NCBI GenBank assembly: GCA_021325365.1
Contig: JAJPHF010000091.1
Span: forward strand, 1-32,832
DNA: 32,832 nucleotides
Direction: 5' to 3'
Origin: Pseudomonadota bacterium
GTDB taxonomy: Bacteria; Chloroflexota; UBA6077; JAJPHF01
The notes below the pieces were generated by a model, which searched no databases, was not told the origin of the DNA, and saw only the letters and a list, made by a program, of their open reading frames with translations. Of the stretch, positions 15,915 through 24,666 are shown piece by piece (within the stretch, counting starts at the first letter, position 1; the number at the start of each line of letters is the position of its first letter). The translations under genes and the position numbers were made by a program.

Positions 15915-15965
15915 CGACCGCGGCGACGAGCGGCGCCGCATGGGGCCGCTCGTCGCCGCGGTCGT
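15914..15965. terminator. Perfect 21-bp hairpin between convergent genes
   Basis: The left arm 15914-15934 starts at the last base of the oxidase stop codon and is exactly complementary to 15945-15965, with a 10-base loop. No T-tract is present on either side. It probably terminates both the oxidase gene and the oppositely oriented binding-protein gene. Confidence 0.8.
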
Positions 15966-15986
15966 GACCGGGTCTGTGCCTGCCGC

Positions 15987-17159
15987 CTACTGGTACCGGC
16001 CCAGTACCTGCACCGCGTAGTCGGCAAACTGCGGATCGACGACCTGGTTTAGCTCGACGCGCTGCTGCTGGTCGCCGGTGCTCAGGAAGAACTCCTGGTC
16101 CGCGGCCAGGCTATCCGTGTTGATCGTCCCGTTCGGGTTCAAGCCGGGCATCCCCATGCGGTCGTACAGCGCCCGATCCTTGACCGGCGTGTGCTGGACC
16201 AGCGCGTTGACCACCTCCTCGCGCTTGGCCGCGTCGCCCTTCACGAAGCCGTCGTTGTAGTCCCGCACCGCCTTGAGGTACGCCACCATGAAGCGCCGCG
16301 CCAGGTCCGTCTGCTCGCGCGCGAACTGGTTCGAGTACAGCACGACCGCCACCTGCTGGTTCGGATAGTACTCGTCGTTCCGCTCCCACAGGTGCCCCGC
16401 GCCGTGGTCGACGATGCTCGTGAGGAACGGCTCGATGACCATCGCCGCGTCGATCGCGCCGCCCACGAAGCCGGCCTCCATATCGGGGAAGTTCAGCAGC
16501 GTGATGTCCACGTCGTCCGCCGTCAGGCCCGCCGTGCGGAGCGCCCGGTCGAGTGCCGCCTGGGCGCCCGAGCCGCGCGACGGCACCGACACCTTGCGGC
16601 CGCGCAGGTCCGCCATGCCGCGGACCGTCCCGTTGTCCCACAGCTCGCGCCGAATGATGATGCCCTGGTAGCCGAAGCCGGGCGGCGTGCTGCCCTTGTC
16701 GGCCACCGCCCAGATGCGCACGTCGCGGGCGATCGCGTTCAGGAAGCCGGGCGTCAGCGTCGTGCCCCCCACGTCGATCTGACCCGCCGCGAGCGGCGCC
16801 AGCATCGTCGCGGCCGACTGGATCGGCACCACGTCCAGGTTAATGCCCTGCTCCGTGAAATAGCCTTGGTCCAGGCCGACGAAGAACCCCGTGTCGCTCG
16901 CCGACAGCATCAGCCCCGCCTGGACCGTCACCGCGGCCGGCGGCGCGGCCGGCGCGCTCGTTCCCGCCGCCTCGCCCGCCCCCGGACTGCCGGTCCGTGC
17001 GGCCGGCGCGGCGGTAGGCGCGCTCGCCTGGGGCGCGGCCGCCGGGCCCGCGCACGCCGCGAGCAGCGCCATCCCCAGCGCCAGGACCACGCCGCGACCG
17101 GGAGCCAGTGCTATAGTGGGACGCTGGCGCGTACCGACGCGCTGCGGAGCCGAGAACAT
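15987..17159 (-). CDS. Solute-binding lipoprotein, NMT1/SsuA-TauA type (orphan)
   Basis: The 390-aa lipoprotein has lipobox LLAAC with Cys36 after a basic N-terminus of about 20 residues, and an Ala/Pro/Thr-rich linker to about residue 75. A binding domain of the nitrate/sulfonate/THI5 type follows: TVQAGLMLSASDTGFFVGLDQGY, LAAGQIDVGGT, LRGRKVSVPSRGSGA and AAMVIEPFL. It is only distantly related to the three tandem copies at 4039-7602. The ligand is unknown and no transporter partners are adjacent. AGGAGG at about 17172-17167 precedes the ATG, with a TATAAT at 17193-17188. It is divergent from the YtcJ-type amidohydrolase, whose promoter appears to lie inside this gene. Confidence 0.9.
   Translation of the reverse strand: MFSAPQRVGTRQRPTIALAPGRGVVLALGMALLAACAGPAAAPQASAPTAAPAARTGSPGAGEAAGTSAPAAPPAAVTVQAGLMLSASDTGFFVGLDQGYFTEQGINLDVVPIQSAATMLAPLAAGQIDVGGTTLTPGFLNAIARDVRIWAVADKGSTPPGFGYQGIIIRRELWDNGTVRGMADLRGRKVSVPSRGSGAQAALDRALRTAGLTADDVDITLLNFPDMEAGFVGGAIDAAMVIEPFLTSIVDHGAGHLWERNDEYYPNQQVAVVLYSNQFAREQTDLARRFMVAYLKAVRDYNDGFVKGDAAKREEVVNALVQHTPVKDRALYDRMGMPGLNPNGTINTDSLAADQEFFLSTGDQQQRVELNQVVDPQFADYAVQVLGRYQ
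17109..17117 (+). promoter_or_regulatory. Extended -10 promoter for the YtcJ-type amidohydrolase
   Basis: TGCTATAGT (TATAGT 17112-17117) fits the GTGCTAYAMT pattern seen at other promoters here. It lies within the first codons of the divergent binding-protein gene, about 100 bases before the start at 17219. No -35 is visible. Confidence 0.4.
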
Positions 17160-17187
17160 CGGCCACCTCCTGTTATGTTGGCAAGGA

Positions 17188-17193
17188 ATTATA
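17188..17193 (-). promoter_or_regulatory. -10 element of the orphan binding-protein gene
   Basis: The minus strand reads CCTATAATTCC with a perfect TATAAT at 17193-17188, about 15 bases before AGGAGG and 28 bases before the start codon at 17159. The -35 region (near 17216-17211) is weak. Confidence 0.45.
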
Positions 17194-17218
17194 GGCCGCT
17201 CGCCACACGGGGAGCCGT

Positions 17219-18949
17219 ATGAGCCGCGCGCCCACGTCCGCGCCCGACCTCGTGTTCCACGGCGGCCGGGTGCTCACGCTGGACCCCGCGTTCACGCGCG
17301 CGCAAGCGCTGGCCGTGGCCGGCGACCGGATCGTCGCGGTGGGCGACGACGCGGCCGTGCTGGGGCTCGCGGGGCCGCGCACCGTGCGCGTGGACCTGCG
17401 CGGGCGCACGCTGTTGCCCGGCTTCGTGGACGCCCACGCGCACATGGACCGCGAGGGCCTGCGCCGCCTCGTGCCCTCGCTCGACGCCGCCCGCTCGATC
17501 GCCGACGTGCAGGCGGTGGTGCGGCGCGAGGCGGCGCGGACGCGGCCGGGCGAGTGGATCGTGCTCGGCCCGCTCGGCGAGCCGCCCTACTACCTCGACC
17601 CGCCCGCCACGCTCGCGGACGGCCGCTACCCCGACCGCTACGACCTCGACGCGGCCGCGCCCGACAATCCAGTCTACATTCGCGCGCCGTGGGGCTACTG
17701 GAGCGACCGCCCGCCGTTCGTCGCCATCGCCAACAGTCTCGCCCTCCGTCTGGCGGGCGTCGACCGCAACACCGCCCCGCCCTGCGACAGCGTTGAGATC
17801 GAGCGCGACGCCGACGGCGAGCCGACCGGTCGCCTGCTGGAGCGCTACCCCATCACCGTACTGGAGCTAACGCTGATGCGCGCCGTGCCGCGCTTCACGC
17901 CAGCGCTGCGGCTGCGCGCCCTGCGCGAGTCGCAGCGCCTCTATCTGGCGGCCGGGGTCACGGGCATCTACGAGGGGCACGGCGTCGCCCCCGAGGTGCT
18001 GGAGCTGTACCAGCGCCTCCACGCCACGGGCGAGCTGTGGGTGCGCGCCTACCTGGCGCTGGGCGCCGCCTGGGCCTCCGACGCCGCAGTCGCGTGCGAC
18101 CTCGCCGCCTGGGCGCCGCGGGCCGGCGGCCCAGGCGGCGGCGACGCGTGGCTCCGCGTGGGCGGCGTGTTTCTCTCGCCCGAGCGCGCCGCCCCCGTGG
18201 CTGGCGCGCTGCGGGCGGCGCTGCCCTACACCGGCTGGGCGGGTTTCGTCGAGGACCACTACTCGCTGGAGCAGTACCACGCGCGAGCGCTGCTCGCCGC
18301 CCGCCACGGCCTGCGCGTCAGCACCATCGTCTCGGGCGGCGCCGCGCCGGTCCTCGACGTCTGGGAGGCGATCGACCGCGAGGTGCCGCTCGCCGGCCGC
18401 CGCTGGGTGATGGTCCACGGCCGCGTGCTGCCGCCCGACCTCCTCCCGCGCATCCGGCGACTGGGCGCCGTCGTGACCACGGTGCCGAGTATCCATATCT
18501 ATCGCGATGGCCGCCGTGTCGTGGCCGGCGGCGTCGACCCGAACCACCTGCTGCCCCACCGCGCGCTCCAGGACGCCGGCATCACGTGGGCGCTCTCCAC
18601 CGACAACAACCCCTATCCCATGCTGCGCACGATCTGGCAGGCGGTGGCGCGGACCGAGCGCGAGGCGGGCGCGGTGGTCGGCGCGGCGCAGCGCTTGACG
18701 CGCGCCGAGGCCTTGCGCGCGGCCACCTGGGCCGGCGCCTACTGCTGCTTCGCCGAGGCCGAGCGGGGCTCGCTGGAGCCCGGCAAGCTAGCCGACCTGA
18801 TCGTCCTCGGTGGCGATCCGCTCACCGTGCCCGCGGACGCCCTCGCCGACCTCCCGGTCGAGCTGACCCTCGTCGGCGGCCGCGTCGCCCACAGCGCCGG
18901 CGACGACCTCCCGCCGGTCGATCCCGCCGCCCAGGCGGCGCTCGCATGA
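17219..18949 (+). CDS. Amidohydrolase, YtcJ-like (COG1574)
   Basis: The 576-aa metal-dependent hydrolase of the amidohydrolase-3/YtcJ group has an N-terminal beta strand set (LVFHGGRVLTLDPAF) and a catalytic barrel with LLPGFVDAHAHMD (H73, H75). Downstream are a histidine strand VMVHGRV and the metal-binding aspartate region ALSTDNNPY. The C-terminal segment GSLEPGKLADLIVLGGDPL is typical for the group. Members act on cyclic amides, N-formyl or N-acyl compounds; this substrate is unknown. The start is ATG 17219 with GGGGAG at 17209-17214. It overlaps the DUF188 gene by four bases (ATGA), indicating translational coupling. Confidence 0.9.
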   Translation: MSRAPTSAPDLVFHGGRVLTLDPAFTRAQALAVAGDRIVAVGDDAAVLGLAGPRTVRVDLRGRTLLPGFVDAHAHMDREGLRRLVPSLDAARSIADVQAVVRREAARTRPGEWIVLGPLGEPPYYLDPPATLADGRYPDRYDLDAAAPDNPVYIRAPWGYWSDRPPFVAIANSLALRLAGVDRNTAPPCDSVEIERDADGEPTGRLLERYPITVLELTLMRAVPRFTPALRLRALRESQRLYLAAGVTGIYEGHGVAPEVLELYQRLHATGELWVRAYLALGAAWASDAAVACDLAAWAPRAGGPGGGDAWLRVGGVFLSPERAAPVAGALRAALPYTGWAGFVEDHYSLEQYHARALLAARHGLRVSTIVSGGAAPVLDVWEAIDREVPLAGRRWVMVHGRVLPPDLLPRIRRLGAVVTTVPSIHIYRDGRRVVAGGVDPNHLLPHRALQDAGITWALSTDNNPYPMLRTIWQAVARTEREAGAVVGAAQRLTRAEALRAATWAGAYCCFAEAERGSLEPGKLADLIVLGGDPLTVPADALADLPVELTLVGGRVAHSAGDDLPPVDPAAQAALA

Positions 18950-19401
18950 AGATCTACGTGGACGCCGACGCCTGCCCCGTGAAGGAGCAGGTGTACCGTG
19001 TGGCCGCGCGCTACGAGCTACCCGTGGTGCTCGCGGCGAACGCGCCGATGCGTGTGCCCCAGCAGCCCGGCGTCGAGCTGGTCGTTGTGCCGGGCAGCTT
19101 CGACGTGGTGGACGACTGGATCGCCGCCCACGTCGCGCCCGGGGATATCGTGGCCACCGCCGACGTGGACCTGGCGGGGCGCGTCGTGGACCGTGGCGCC
19201 GTCTGCCTCGACTTCCGCGGCAAGGAGTTCACGCCCGACGCGCTGGGCGGGCTGCTCGCCTCGCGCGAGGTCGCCCAGTACCTGCGCGGCCTGGGCGAGT
19301 ACGGCGGCGGCCCGCCACCGCTCACGGCGCGCGACCGCGGCCGCTTCGCCAGCAAGCTCGACGAGATCGTCAACCGCCTGCGCCGCGCGGGACAGCGCTA
19401 G
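18946..19401 (+). CDS. DUF188 / YaiI-YqxD family protein (UPF0178)
   Basis: The 151-aa protein is full length for the YaiI/YqxD family (DUF188), which has a PIN/NYN-like nuclease fold with no proven activity known to me. The family signature VDADACPVK is at residues 5-13, and a second acidic cluster is at D53/D56/D57 and D73/D75 (ATADVDLA). LDFRGKEFT and the C-terminal basic helix DRGRFASKLDEIVNRL follow. The ATG overlaps the stop codon of the YtcJ-like gene. The pairing probably reflects co-transcription and not shared function. Confidence 0.9.
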   Translation: MKIYVDADACPVKEQVYRVAARYELPVVLAANAPMRVPQQPGVELVVVPGSFDVVDDWIAAHVAPGDIVATADVDLAGRVVDRGAVCLDFRGKEFTPDALGGLLASREVAQYLRGLGEYGGGPPPLTARDRGRFASKLDEIVNRLRRAGQR

Positions 19402-19438
19402 CGCCTGCTAGTCATCTATCCCGTCGCCGCGCGCGGCG

Positions 19439-19447
19439 TGCTACAAT
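19439..19447 (+). promoter_or_regulatory. Extended -10 promoter of the peptide-transporter operon
   Basis: GCGTGCTACAATCGG contains TGC plus TACAAT (19442-19447). The predicted start is near 19454 with a leader of about 145 nt. The -35 region is poor, as expected for an extended -10 promoter. Confidence 0.5.
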
Positions 19448-19599
19448 CGGGCCACGCGCCCGCCGGGGCAGCGCCGGCCGCGCGAACGCTAGATGCGCTG
19501 CACAACCCACGACGGCAGGAATTGGGCGCCGCGCCCGCGCCATCCGGGCGCTCGCGGCGCTACGGTTAAGGGCGGACATACCTCCCCAGGAGGTGCCGG

Positions 19600-20628
19600 G
19601 TGCCGCCGCTGCTCGAAGTGCGGGGCCTGACCACGCGGTTCCTCGGCCGCGAGCCGCTTACGGCCGTGAACGACGTGTCGTTCGCGCTGCCCGATGGCCG
19701 CGTGCTCGTCGTGCTCGGCGAGTCGGGCTCGGGTAAGAGCGTCCTCCTCCGCTCCATCCTACGCCTGCTGCCCCCCGACCGCGCGGAAGTGCGCGGCGCC
19801 GTCGAGTTCCAGGGGCAGGATCTCCTGGCCCTCCCCGAGCCGCGGATGCAGGCCGTGCGCGGCAACCGCATCGCCATGATCTTTCAGGAGCCGCTCACCG
19901 CCCTCGACCCGGTCTACACGGTCGGCGCCCAGATCGCCGAGACGCTGCGCCGCCACGAGCGCCTGTCGGCGGCCGCCGCGCGCGCCCGCACGATCGAGCT
20001 GCTGCACACGGTGGGCATCCCCGCCCCCGAGCGGCGCGTGGACAACTACCCGTTCGAGCTGAGCGGCGGCATGCGCCAGCGCGTCGTCATCGCCCTCGCG
20101 CTGGCCTGCCAGCCAGCGCTGCTGCTGGCCGACGAGCCGACGACCGCGCTCGACGTGACCATCCAGGCCCAGATCCTGACGCTGCTGCAAGAGCTAGCCG
20201 TCCGCTTCGACATGGGGCTCATCCTGGTCACGCACGACATCGGCGTGGCCGCCGAGATGGCCGACGAGGTGGCCGTGATGTACGCGGGCCGCTTCGTGGA
20301 GCGCGGCCCGGTCGAGGCGGTGCTGCGCGCGCCGGCCCACCCCTACACGCAAGGCCTCATCCGCGCCAACGTCCGGCCCGGCCAGCGCACGCGCCTGGAG
20401 GCGATCGTCGGCCAGCCGCCGCGGCTGAGCCGCCTGCCGCCCGGCTGCGCCTTCGGGCCGCGCTGCCCCGTCGCCCTCGACGAGTGCCGCCAAGCCGAGC
20501 CGCCGGAGCGCGCCGTCGCGTCAGCTCACACCGCCCGCTGCCTGCGCGTCGGCGAATCCCCAGCGCTCGGCGGTCAGTGGTCAGCCGTCAGCGGTCTGCC
20601 GCCCGTGCAACGGGCCGCCGGCAGCTAA
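19600..20628 (+). CDS. dppD: Peptide/nickel-type ABC transporter ATPase (DppD/OppD-like)
   Basis: The 342-aa ATPase has Walker A GESGSGKS at 40-47, signature LSGGMRQR at 154-161, Walker B LLLADEP at 174-180 and the H-loop His212. The family C-terminal segment includes Cys282, 288, 295 and 313 (C-x5-C-x6-C-x17-C), the arrangement that holds an iron-sulfur cluster in some Dpp ATPases. It powers import with the partner ATPase at 24667. The start is GTG 19600 with AGGAGG six bases upstream. The natural end seems to be near TARCLRV; the last ~25 residues (with [10 protein letters not shown]) are translated GTCAGC-type repeat. The binding-protein gene follows after 30 bases. The gene symbol marks the family only. 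Confidence 0.92.
   Translation: MPPLLEVRGLTTRFLGREPLTAVNDVSFALPDGRVLVVLGESGSGKSVLLRSILRLLPPDRAEVRGAVEFQGQDLLALPEPRMQAVRGNRIAMIFQEPLTALDPVYTVGAQIAETLRRHERLSAAAARARTIELLHTVGIPAPERRVDNYPFELSGGMRQRVVIALALACQPALLLADEPTTALDVTIQAQILTLLQELAVRFDMGLILVTHDIGVAAEMADEVAVMYAGRFVERGPVEAVLRAPAHPYTQGLIRANVRPGQRTRLEAIVGQPPRLSRLPPGCAFGPRCPVALDECRQAEPPERAVASAHTARCLRVGESPALGGQWSAVSGLPPVQRAAGS
20572..20594. repeat. GTCAGC/GCTGAC-type repeat inside the end of dppD
   Basis: GGTCAGTGGTCAGCCGTCAG is a short array of the GTCAGC unit and is translated as GGQWSAVSG. The same family occurs after the binding-protein gene (22458-22539) and at the end of the second ATPase (25710-25851). Confidence 0.75.
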
Positions 20629-20658
20629 GGTCCAACGCTCGCGGGAAAGGAGCGTCCC

Positions 20659-22455
20659 ATGCCACGACCTAGCCGCGCAGCCCAGAGCCGCCTCTCCGCC
20701 CCCCCTTCAGGGTGCGGCGCGGAGTATCGCGGGCACCGCCGGGCTGGGGGGCTAGCCCCGTCATCTCCCCCTTCCCGCATCGGGAGGGGGGCTGGGGGGG
20801 TAGGCTCCCTCGTCCTCGCCCTCGCGCTGCTCGTGGCCTGTGGCGCCCCCAAGCAGCCGGCGCCGGCCGCGAATGCGGCCGCGGGCGCACCCGCCGTCGC
20901 GCCCGCGGCCCCTGGCGCCGCGAGCGGCATGGTGCAGACCGCGCCCGTCTCGAAGGGCGGCGGGACGCTGGTCGTGGCCAGCACGGCCGCTAACATCCCG
21001 CAGAGCGACCAGTGTCCGACCGAGGGCGCCGAGGGCTTCCGCTTCGTCGGCTACCAGCTCTTCGACGCGCTCACCAGTTGGGACCTCACGCGCAGTGACG
21101 TGTTGTCGCCGCTGGTGCCGGGCCTGGCCGAGTCATGGGACGTGAGCCCGAGCGACCCGACGAACTGGACGTTCCACCTCCGCAAGGACGTGCGCTTCCA
21201 CGACGGCACGCCGTTCAACGCCGACGCGGTCGTCTTCGCTCTCGACCGCGTGATGAACAAGAACGCGCCGCAGTACAGCGAGCTGCAGGCGGCGTGCAGC
21301 GCCTCCTACACCGCGCCGATCCGCGACTACGCGAAGGCGGACGACTACACCGTGCGGATCGGCACGAAGGCGCCCTACTCCTTCCTCCTCTACTCGCTCT
21401 CCTCGATCCTCATCCCCAGCCCCACGGCCGTCATGAAAGAGGGGACGGACCAGTTCATGAACAACCCCGTGGGCACCGGGCCGTTCAAGTTCGTGCGCCA
21501 GGTCGAGCGCCAGTACATCGAGATGGATGCCAACCCCGACTACTTCCGCGGCCGCCCGAAGCTGGACAAGCTGATCGTCCGCCCCATCCCCGAGCCGGCC
21601 AGCCGCCTGGCCGCGCTGCGCTCGGGCGAGGTGCAGTGGGCCGAGGTAACGCCCCCCGAGTCGATCAAGCCCCTGGAGAACGACGGCTACCAGGTGATGC
21701 TCAACCCCTACCCGCAGGTGTGGTCGTGGATCGTGAACATGCAGGCGAAGCCCTGGGATGACAAGCGCGTGCGCCAGGCCGCCAACTACGCCATTAACCG
21801 CGAGGCGCTGTGCCGCGACCTGCTCAGCGGCGCCTGCACGCCAGCGAGCCAGTTCATGTTCGAGGGCCATCCCTGGTACAGCCCCGACGTGGGCTACCAC
21901 TACGATCCCGACAAAGCGCGGCAGCTCCTCGCCGAGGCCGGCTACCCCAACGGCTTCAAGACGGTGGCCGTCGTGCCGTCCAGCGGCTCGGGCAACATGT
22001 GGCCGCAGCCGATGAACGAGTACGTGCAGCGCAACCTGCGCGAGGTGGGCATCGACGTCGAGCTGCGGCCGATCGAGTGGAACACCATGCGCACCACCTA
22101 TCGCGCCGGCTTCACCGATCCGACCGTCGGCGCCTACCAGTACGCCTGGACCACCCAGAGCCCGGAGTGGATCGCTCGCTTCATCCTCAGCACGTCGAAG
22201 CCCCCCGCCGGCCTGAACCCCGGCGGCTACGCCAACCCCGACGTGGACAACCTGATGGCCCAGGCGATGGCGACCTTCGACCAGAAGCAGCAGGACGAGC
22301 TGGTGCGCCAGGCGCTGCACCAGGTCACCGAGGACGCGCCGTGGATCTGGATCGTCCACGACCTCAACCTGCGCGTCCTCAGCCCGCAGGTCAAGGGCTT
22401 CGTCCAGCCCAAAGCCTGGTACGCCGACATCGCGGACATGAGCGTCGAGAAGTGA
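20659..22455 (+). CDS. Peptide-type ABC transporter solute-binding lipoprotein (SBP family 5)
   Basis: The 598-aa family-5 extracellular binding protein (DppA/OppA/NikA fold) is recognised by LVPGLAESWDVSPSDPTNWT, FHLRKDVRFHDGTPFNADAVVFAL, the NPVGTGPFKF motif and DKRVRQAANYAINREAL. Lipobox LLVAC places the lipidated Cys at residue 61, so about 50 residues precede the hydrophobic core where 5-20 are usual. Those residues are encoded by dispersed palindromic repeats read in frame (20699-20802). The ATG at 20659 has an AAAGGAG site, and I found no ATG, GTG or TTG start close to the core. The stop is followed two bases later by a large hairpin, which may raise binding-protein output relative to the permeases. 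The ligand (peptide or other) is unknown. Confidence 0.92.
   Translation: MPRPSRAAQSRLSAPPSGCGAEYRGHRRAGGLAPSSPPSRIGRGAGGVGSLVLALALLVACGAPKQPAPAANAAAGAPAVAPAAPGAASGMVQTAPVSKGGGTLVVASTAANIPQSDQCPTEGAEGFRFVGYQLFDALTSWDLTRSDVLSPLVPGLAESWDVSPSDPTNWTFHLRKDVRFHDGTPFNADAVVFALDRVMNKNAPQYSELQAACSASYTAPIRDYAKADDYTVRIGTKAPYSFLLYSLSSILIPSPTAVMKEGTDQFMNNPVGTGPFKFVRQVERQYIEMDANPDYFRGRPKLDKLIVRPIPEPASRLAALRSGEVQWAEVTPPESIKPLENDGYQVMLNPYPQVWSWIVNMQAKPWDDKRVRQAANYAINREALCRDLLSGACTPASQFMFEGHPWYSPDVGYHYDPDKARQLLAEAGYPNGFKTVAVVPSSGSGNMWPQPMNEYVQRNLREVGIDVELRPIEWNTMRTTYRAGFTDPTVGAYQYAWTTQSPEWIARFILSTSKPPAGLNPGGYANPDVDNLMAQAMATFDQKQQDELVRQALHQVTEDAPWIWIVHDLNLRVLSPQVKGFVQPKAWYADIADMSVEK
20699..20802 (+). repeat. 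Dispersed palindromic repeats captured in the signal peptide of the binding protein
   Basis: Two elements lie end to end. The first (20699-20759) runs from CCCCCTTCAGGGTGCGG to GGGGGGCTAGCCCC and is related to the element at 24719-24757. The second (20763-20802) has CTCCCCCTTCCCG-CAT-CGGGAGGGGG then CTGGGGGGGTAGG, and resembles the unit at 3-50. Both are read in frame without stops as the n-region of the lipoprotein signal. Confidence 0.7.
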
Positions 22456-22457
22456 GC

Positions 22458-22539
22458 GGTCAGCTTTCAGCAGTCAGTAGTCAGCCTGCCACCGACCGCT
22501 GACCGCTGACCGCTGACTGCTGACTGCTGATAGCTGACC
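22458..22539. repeat. GCTGAC-repeat inverted repeat between binding protein and permease
   Basis: The left arm 22458-22485 and right arm 22512-22539 pair at 26 of 28 positions, separated by 26 bases of more GCTGACC repeat. Two bases separate it from the binding-protein stop codon. GCTGA units continue to 22552, and the last one (GAGAG) is the only candidate ribosome-binding site for the permease. Hairpins in this position in peptide-transporter operons commonly stabilise the upstream binding-protein message. Confidence 0.8.
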
Positions 22540-22559
22540 GCTGATAGCTGAGAGCTACC

Positions 22560-23510
22560 ATGCTACCTTTCCTGGCCCGTCGCATCGCCCTGATCGTCCC
22601 GACGCTGTTCGGCGTGTCGGTGGTGATCTTCGCCCTGCTCTACCTCGTGCCGGGCGACCCGCTCGCCATGCTCCTGCCGCCCGACGCCTCCCAGGAGCAG
22701 CGGGACCGCGTGGCCCACGCGCTCGGCTTCGACCAGCCGGTGCCTGTCCAGTACGTGCAGTGGCTCGGCCGCGTCGTCCACGGCGACCTCGGCATGTCGC
22801 TGGCCCGCAACCGGCCGGTCGGCGCCATGCTGGGCGAGGCCGTGGCCAACACCCTCGTGCTCGCCATCGCCGCCGGTATCCTGGCGATCGGCATCGGCCT
22901 GGCGCTCGGCACCCTCGGCGCGGTGCGCCACGGCACGTGGGTCGACCGGCTGGTGCGCGTCGTCGGCGTCATGGGCGTGAGCATCCCCCCCTACTGGGCG
23001 GCCCTGCTGCTCATCACGGTATTCGCCGTGCAGCTCCACTGGCTGCCGGCCTCCGGCATGCGCAGCGTCACCGGCGACGGCGGGCCGGGCGACCTGCTCG
23101 CGCACCTCATCCTCCCCGCGCTCGCCGTGTCGATGGTCACGCTCGGGCTCATGGCCCGCATGGTCCGCGCCTCCGTGCTCGACGTGCTGAACCAGGACTA
23201 CATCCTGACGCTGCGCGCCAAGGGGATGGGCGCGGGCGCCATCCTGGCGCACACCCTCAAGAACGCCGCGCCGCCCATCATGACGGTCGGCGGCCTGCAG
23301 GTCGGCCACCTGCTCGGCGGCTCGGTGCTCGTGGAGACGGTCTGCGGCTGGCCCGGCGTCGGCCAGCTCATCTACCAGTCGATTAGCCAGCGCGACGTGC
23401 CCGTCACGCAAGGCGGCGTCCTCGCCATCGCGCTCGTCTTCGTGCTCCTGAACTTGCTCGTCGATCTCTTACACGGCGTCGTCGACCCGCGCATCCGGCA
23501 AGCCCACTAG
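22560..23510 (+). CDS. dppB: Peptide/nickel-type ABC transporter permease (DppB-like)
   Basis: The 316-aa inner-membrane permease begins FLARRIALIVPTLFGVSVVIF and contains LVPGDPLAMLLPP, DLGMSLARNRPV, the ATPase-contacting EAA loop (YILTLRAKGMGAGAILAHTL, about residues 216-235) and ETVCGWPGVGQLI, all typical of DppB/OppB with six membrane spans. It pairs with the permease at 23735. Initiation signals are poor: the ATG is preceded by GAGAG (22550-22554) at the end of a repeat array, not by a strong Shine-Dalgarno. Translation may therefore be low compared with the binding protein. Confidence 0.94.
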   Translation: MLPFLARRIALIVPTLFGVSVVIFALLYLVPGDPLAMLLPPDASQEQRDRVAHALGFDQPVPVQYVQWLGRVVHGDLGMSLARNRPVGAMLGEAVANTLVLAIAAGILAIGIGLALGTLGAVRHGTWVDRLVRVVGVMGVSIPPYWAALLLITVFAVQLHWLPASGMRSVTGDGGPGDLLAHLILPALAVSMVTLGLMARMVRASVLDVLNQDYILTLRAKGMGAGAILAHTLKNAAPPIMTVGGLQVGHLLGGSVLVETVCGWPGVGQLIYQSISQRDVPVTQGGVLAIALVFVLLNLLVDLLHGVVDPRIRQAH

Positions 23511-23516
23511 CAGGCA

Positions 23517-23620
23517 AATAGGCAGGGCCGAGGCTCATCCCGCGCCACCGGGCTGACCGTAACCTACGGACCAGGGGGACAAACAACTAGGTAGGGCAGG
23601 GGCTCGTCCCCTGCCGCCCG
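23517..23620. repeat. CTCGT-loop hairpin repeat, one good and one decayed copy
   Basis: ACTAGGTAGGGCAGGGGCTC with the complementary arm CCCCTGCC (about 23588-23614) is a clear copy of the element at 7735. An older-looking copy lies at about 23517-23555 (AATAGGCAGGGCCGAGGCTC, arms mismatched). They fill much of the 224-bp gap between the two permease genes. No promoter was evident. Confidence 0.65.
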
Positions 23621-23734
23621 ACGCTCGGCAGGCGAACGGGCGGTAGACGACCGGTCCCCGCCGAACCAGGGCGACAGGGGACGTATCTCGTCTACAAGGC
23701 CACGGAATCGGCACGTCACGGCTGGGAGTGACCG

Positions 23735-24666
23735 ATGGATCCACCGGATACTTGGCAGCTCGCCGTAGGGGCAAACGCCGCTGCCGGCGCTCTGCCGTGG
23801 CCGGGCGTCGAGGCCGACGAGGCCCCGCCCACCAGCTACTGGGGCCGCTTCGGCCGCCGCTTCCTGGAGGACCGGCTCGCCGTCGCCGCCGCGCTCGTAC
23901 TGCTGGCGATGGCCGCCGCGGCGCTGCTCGCGCCGTGGCTCGCGCCCGCGAGCGCGACCGACGGCGACGTGGCCCAGCGCCTGGCGCCCCTTGGCACGGC
24001 CGGCCACGTGCTCGGCACCGACGAGCAGGGCCGCGACATGCTGACCCGCCTGCTGCACGGCGCCCGCCTCACGCTGCTCGCGGGTCTCGTCCCGGTGCTG
24101 GCCGCCGGCCTGCTCGGCGGCGCGCTCGGCATGGTCGCCGGCTACTGCCGCGGCGTCGTCGGGGGCGCGATCATGCGCGTCATGGACGTGTTCTACGCCT
24201 TCCCCGCCATCCTGCTCGCCATCGGCCTCGCGGCGGCGCTCGGGCCGGGGCTCCGCAACGCCATCATCGCGCTCGCCGTCGTCTTCATCCCGCCCGTGGT
24301 GCGCGTCGCCGAGACCGCCACCCGCCGCGTCGTGGTCCAGGAGTTCGTCGAGGCGGCCCGCGCCAGCGGCGCCACGCCGTACCAGATCCTCCGCTACCAC
24401 GTCGCCGGCAACGTCGCCGGGCCGGTGTTCGTCTACGCCTCCACCTTGTTCGGGGTGAGCATCGTCTTCGCCGCCGGCCTGAGCTTCCTCGGCCTCGGCG
24501 TAACGCCGCCCACGCCCGAGTGGGGGCTGATGCTGGCCTCGTTGAAAGACGCCATCTACACCAACCCCGTGGTCGCCATCCTGCCCGGCGCCGCCATCTT
24601 CGTCGCCTCGGTGGCCTTCAACCTCCTGAGCGACGGCGTGCGCGACGCCTTCGACGTGAGGTTGTG

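Noticed and set aside
15987..17159. Treating this binding protein as a fourth copy of the tandem set at 4039-7602
   Set aside because: It has the same broad fold, but it lacks the conserved cysteine pair and the shared C-terminal LQQLW segment, so it belongs to another subfamily.
19402..19599. A tRNA or other small RNA gene between the DUF188 gene and the transporter operon
   Set aside because: No cloverleaf, TTCGA arm or strong hairpin was found. The stretch is explained by a promoter and a leader of about 145 nt.
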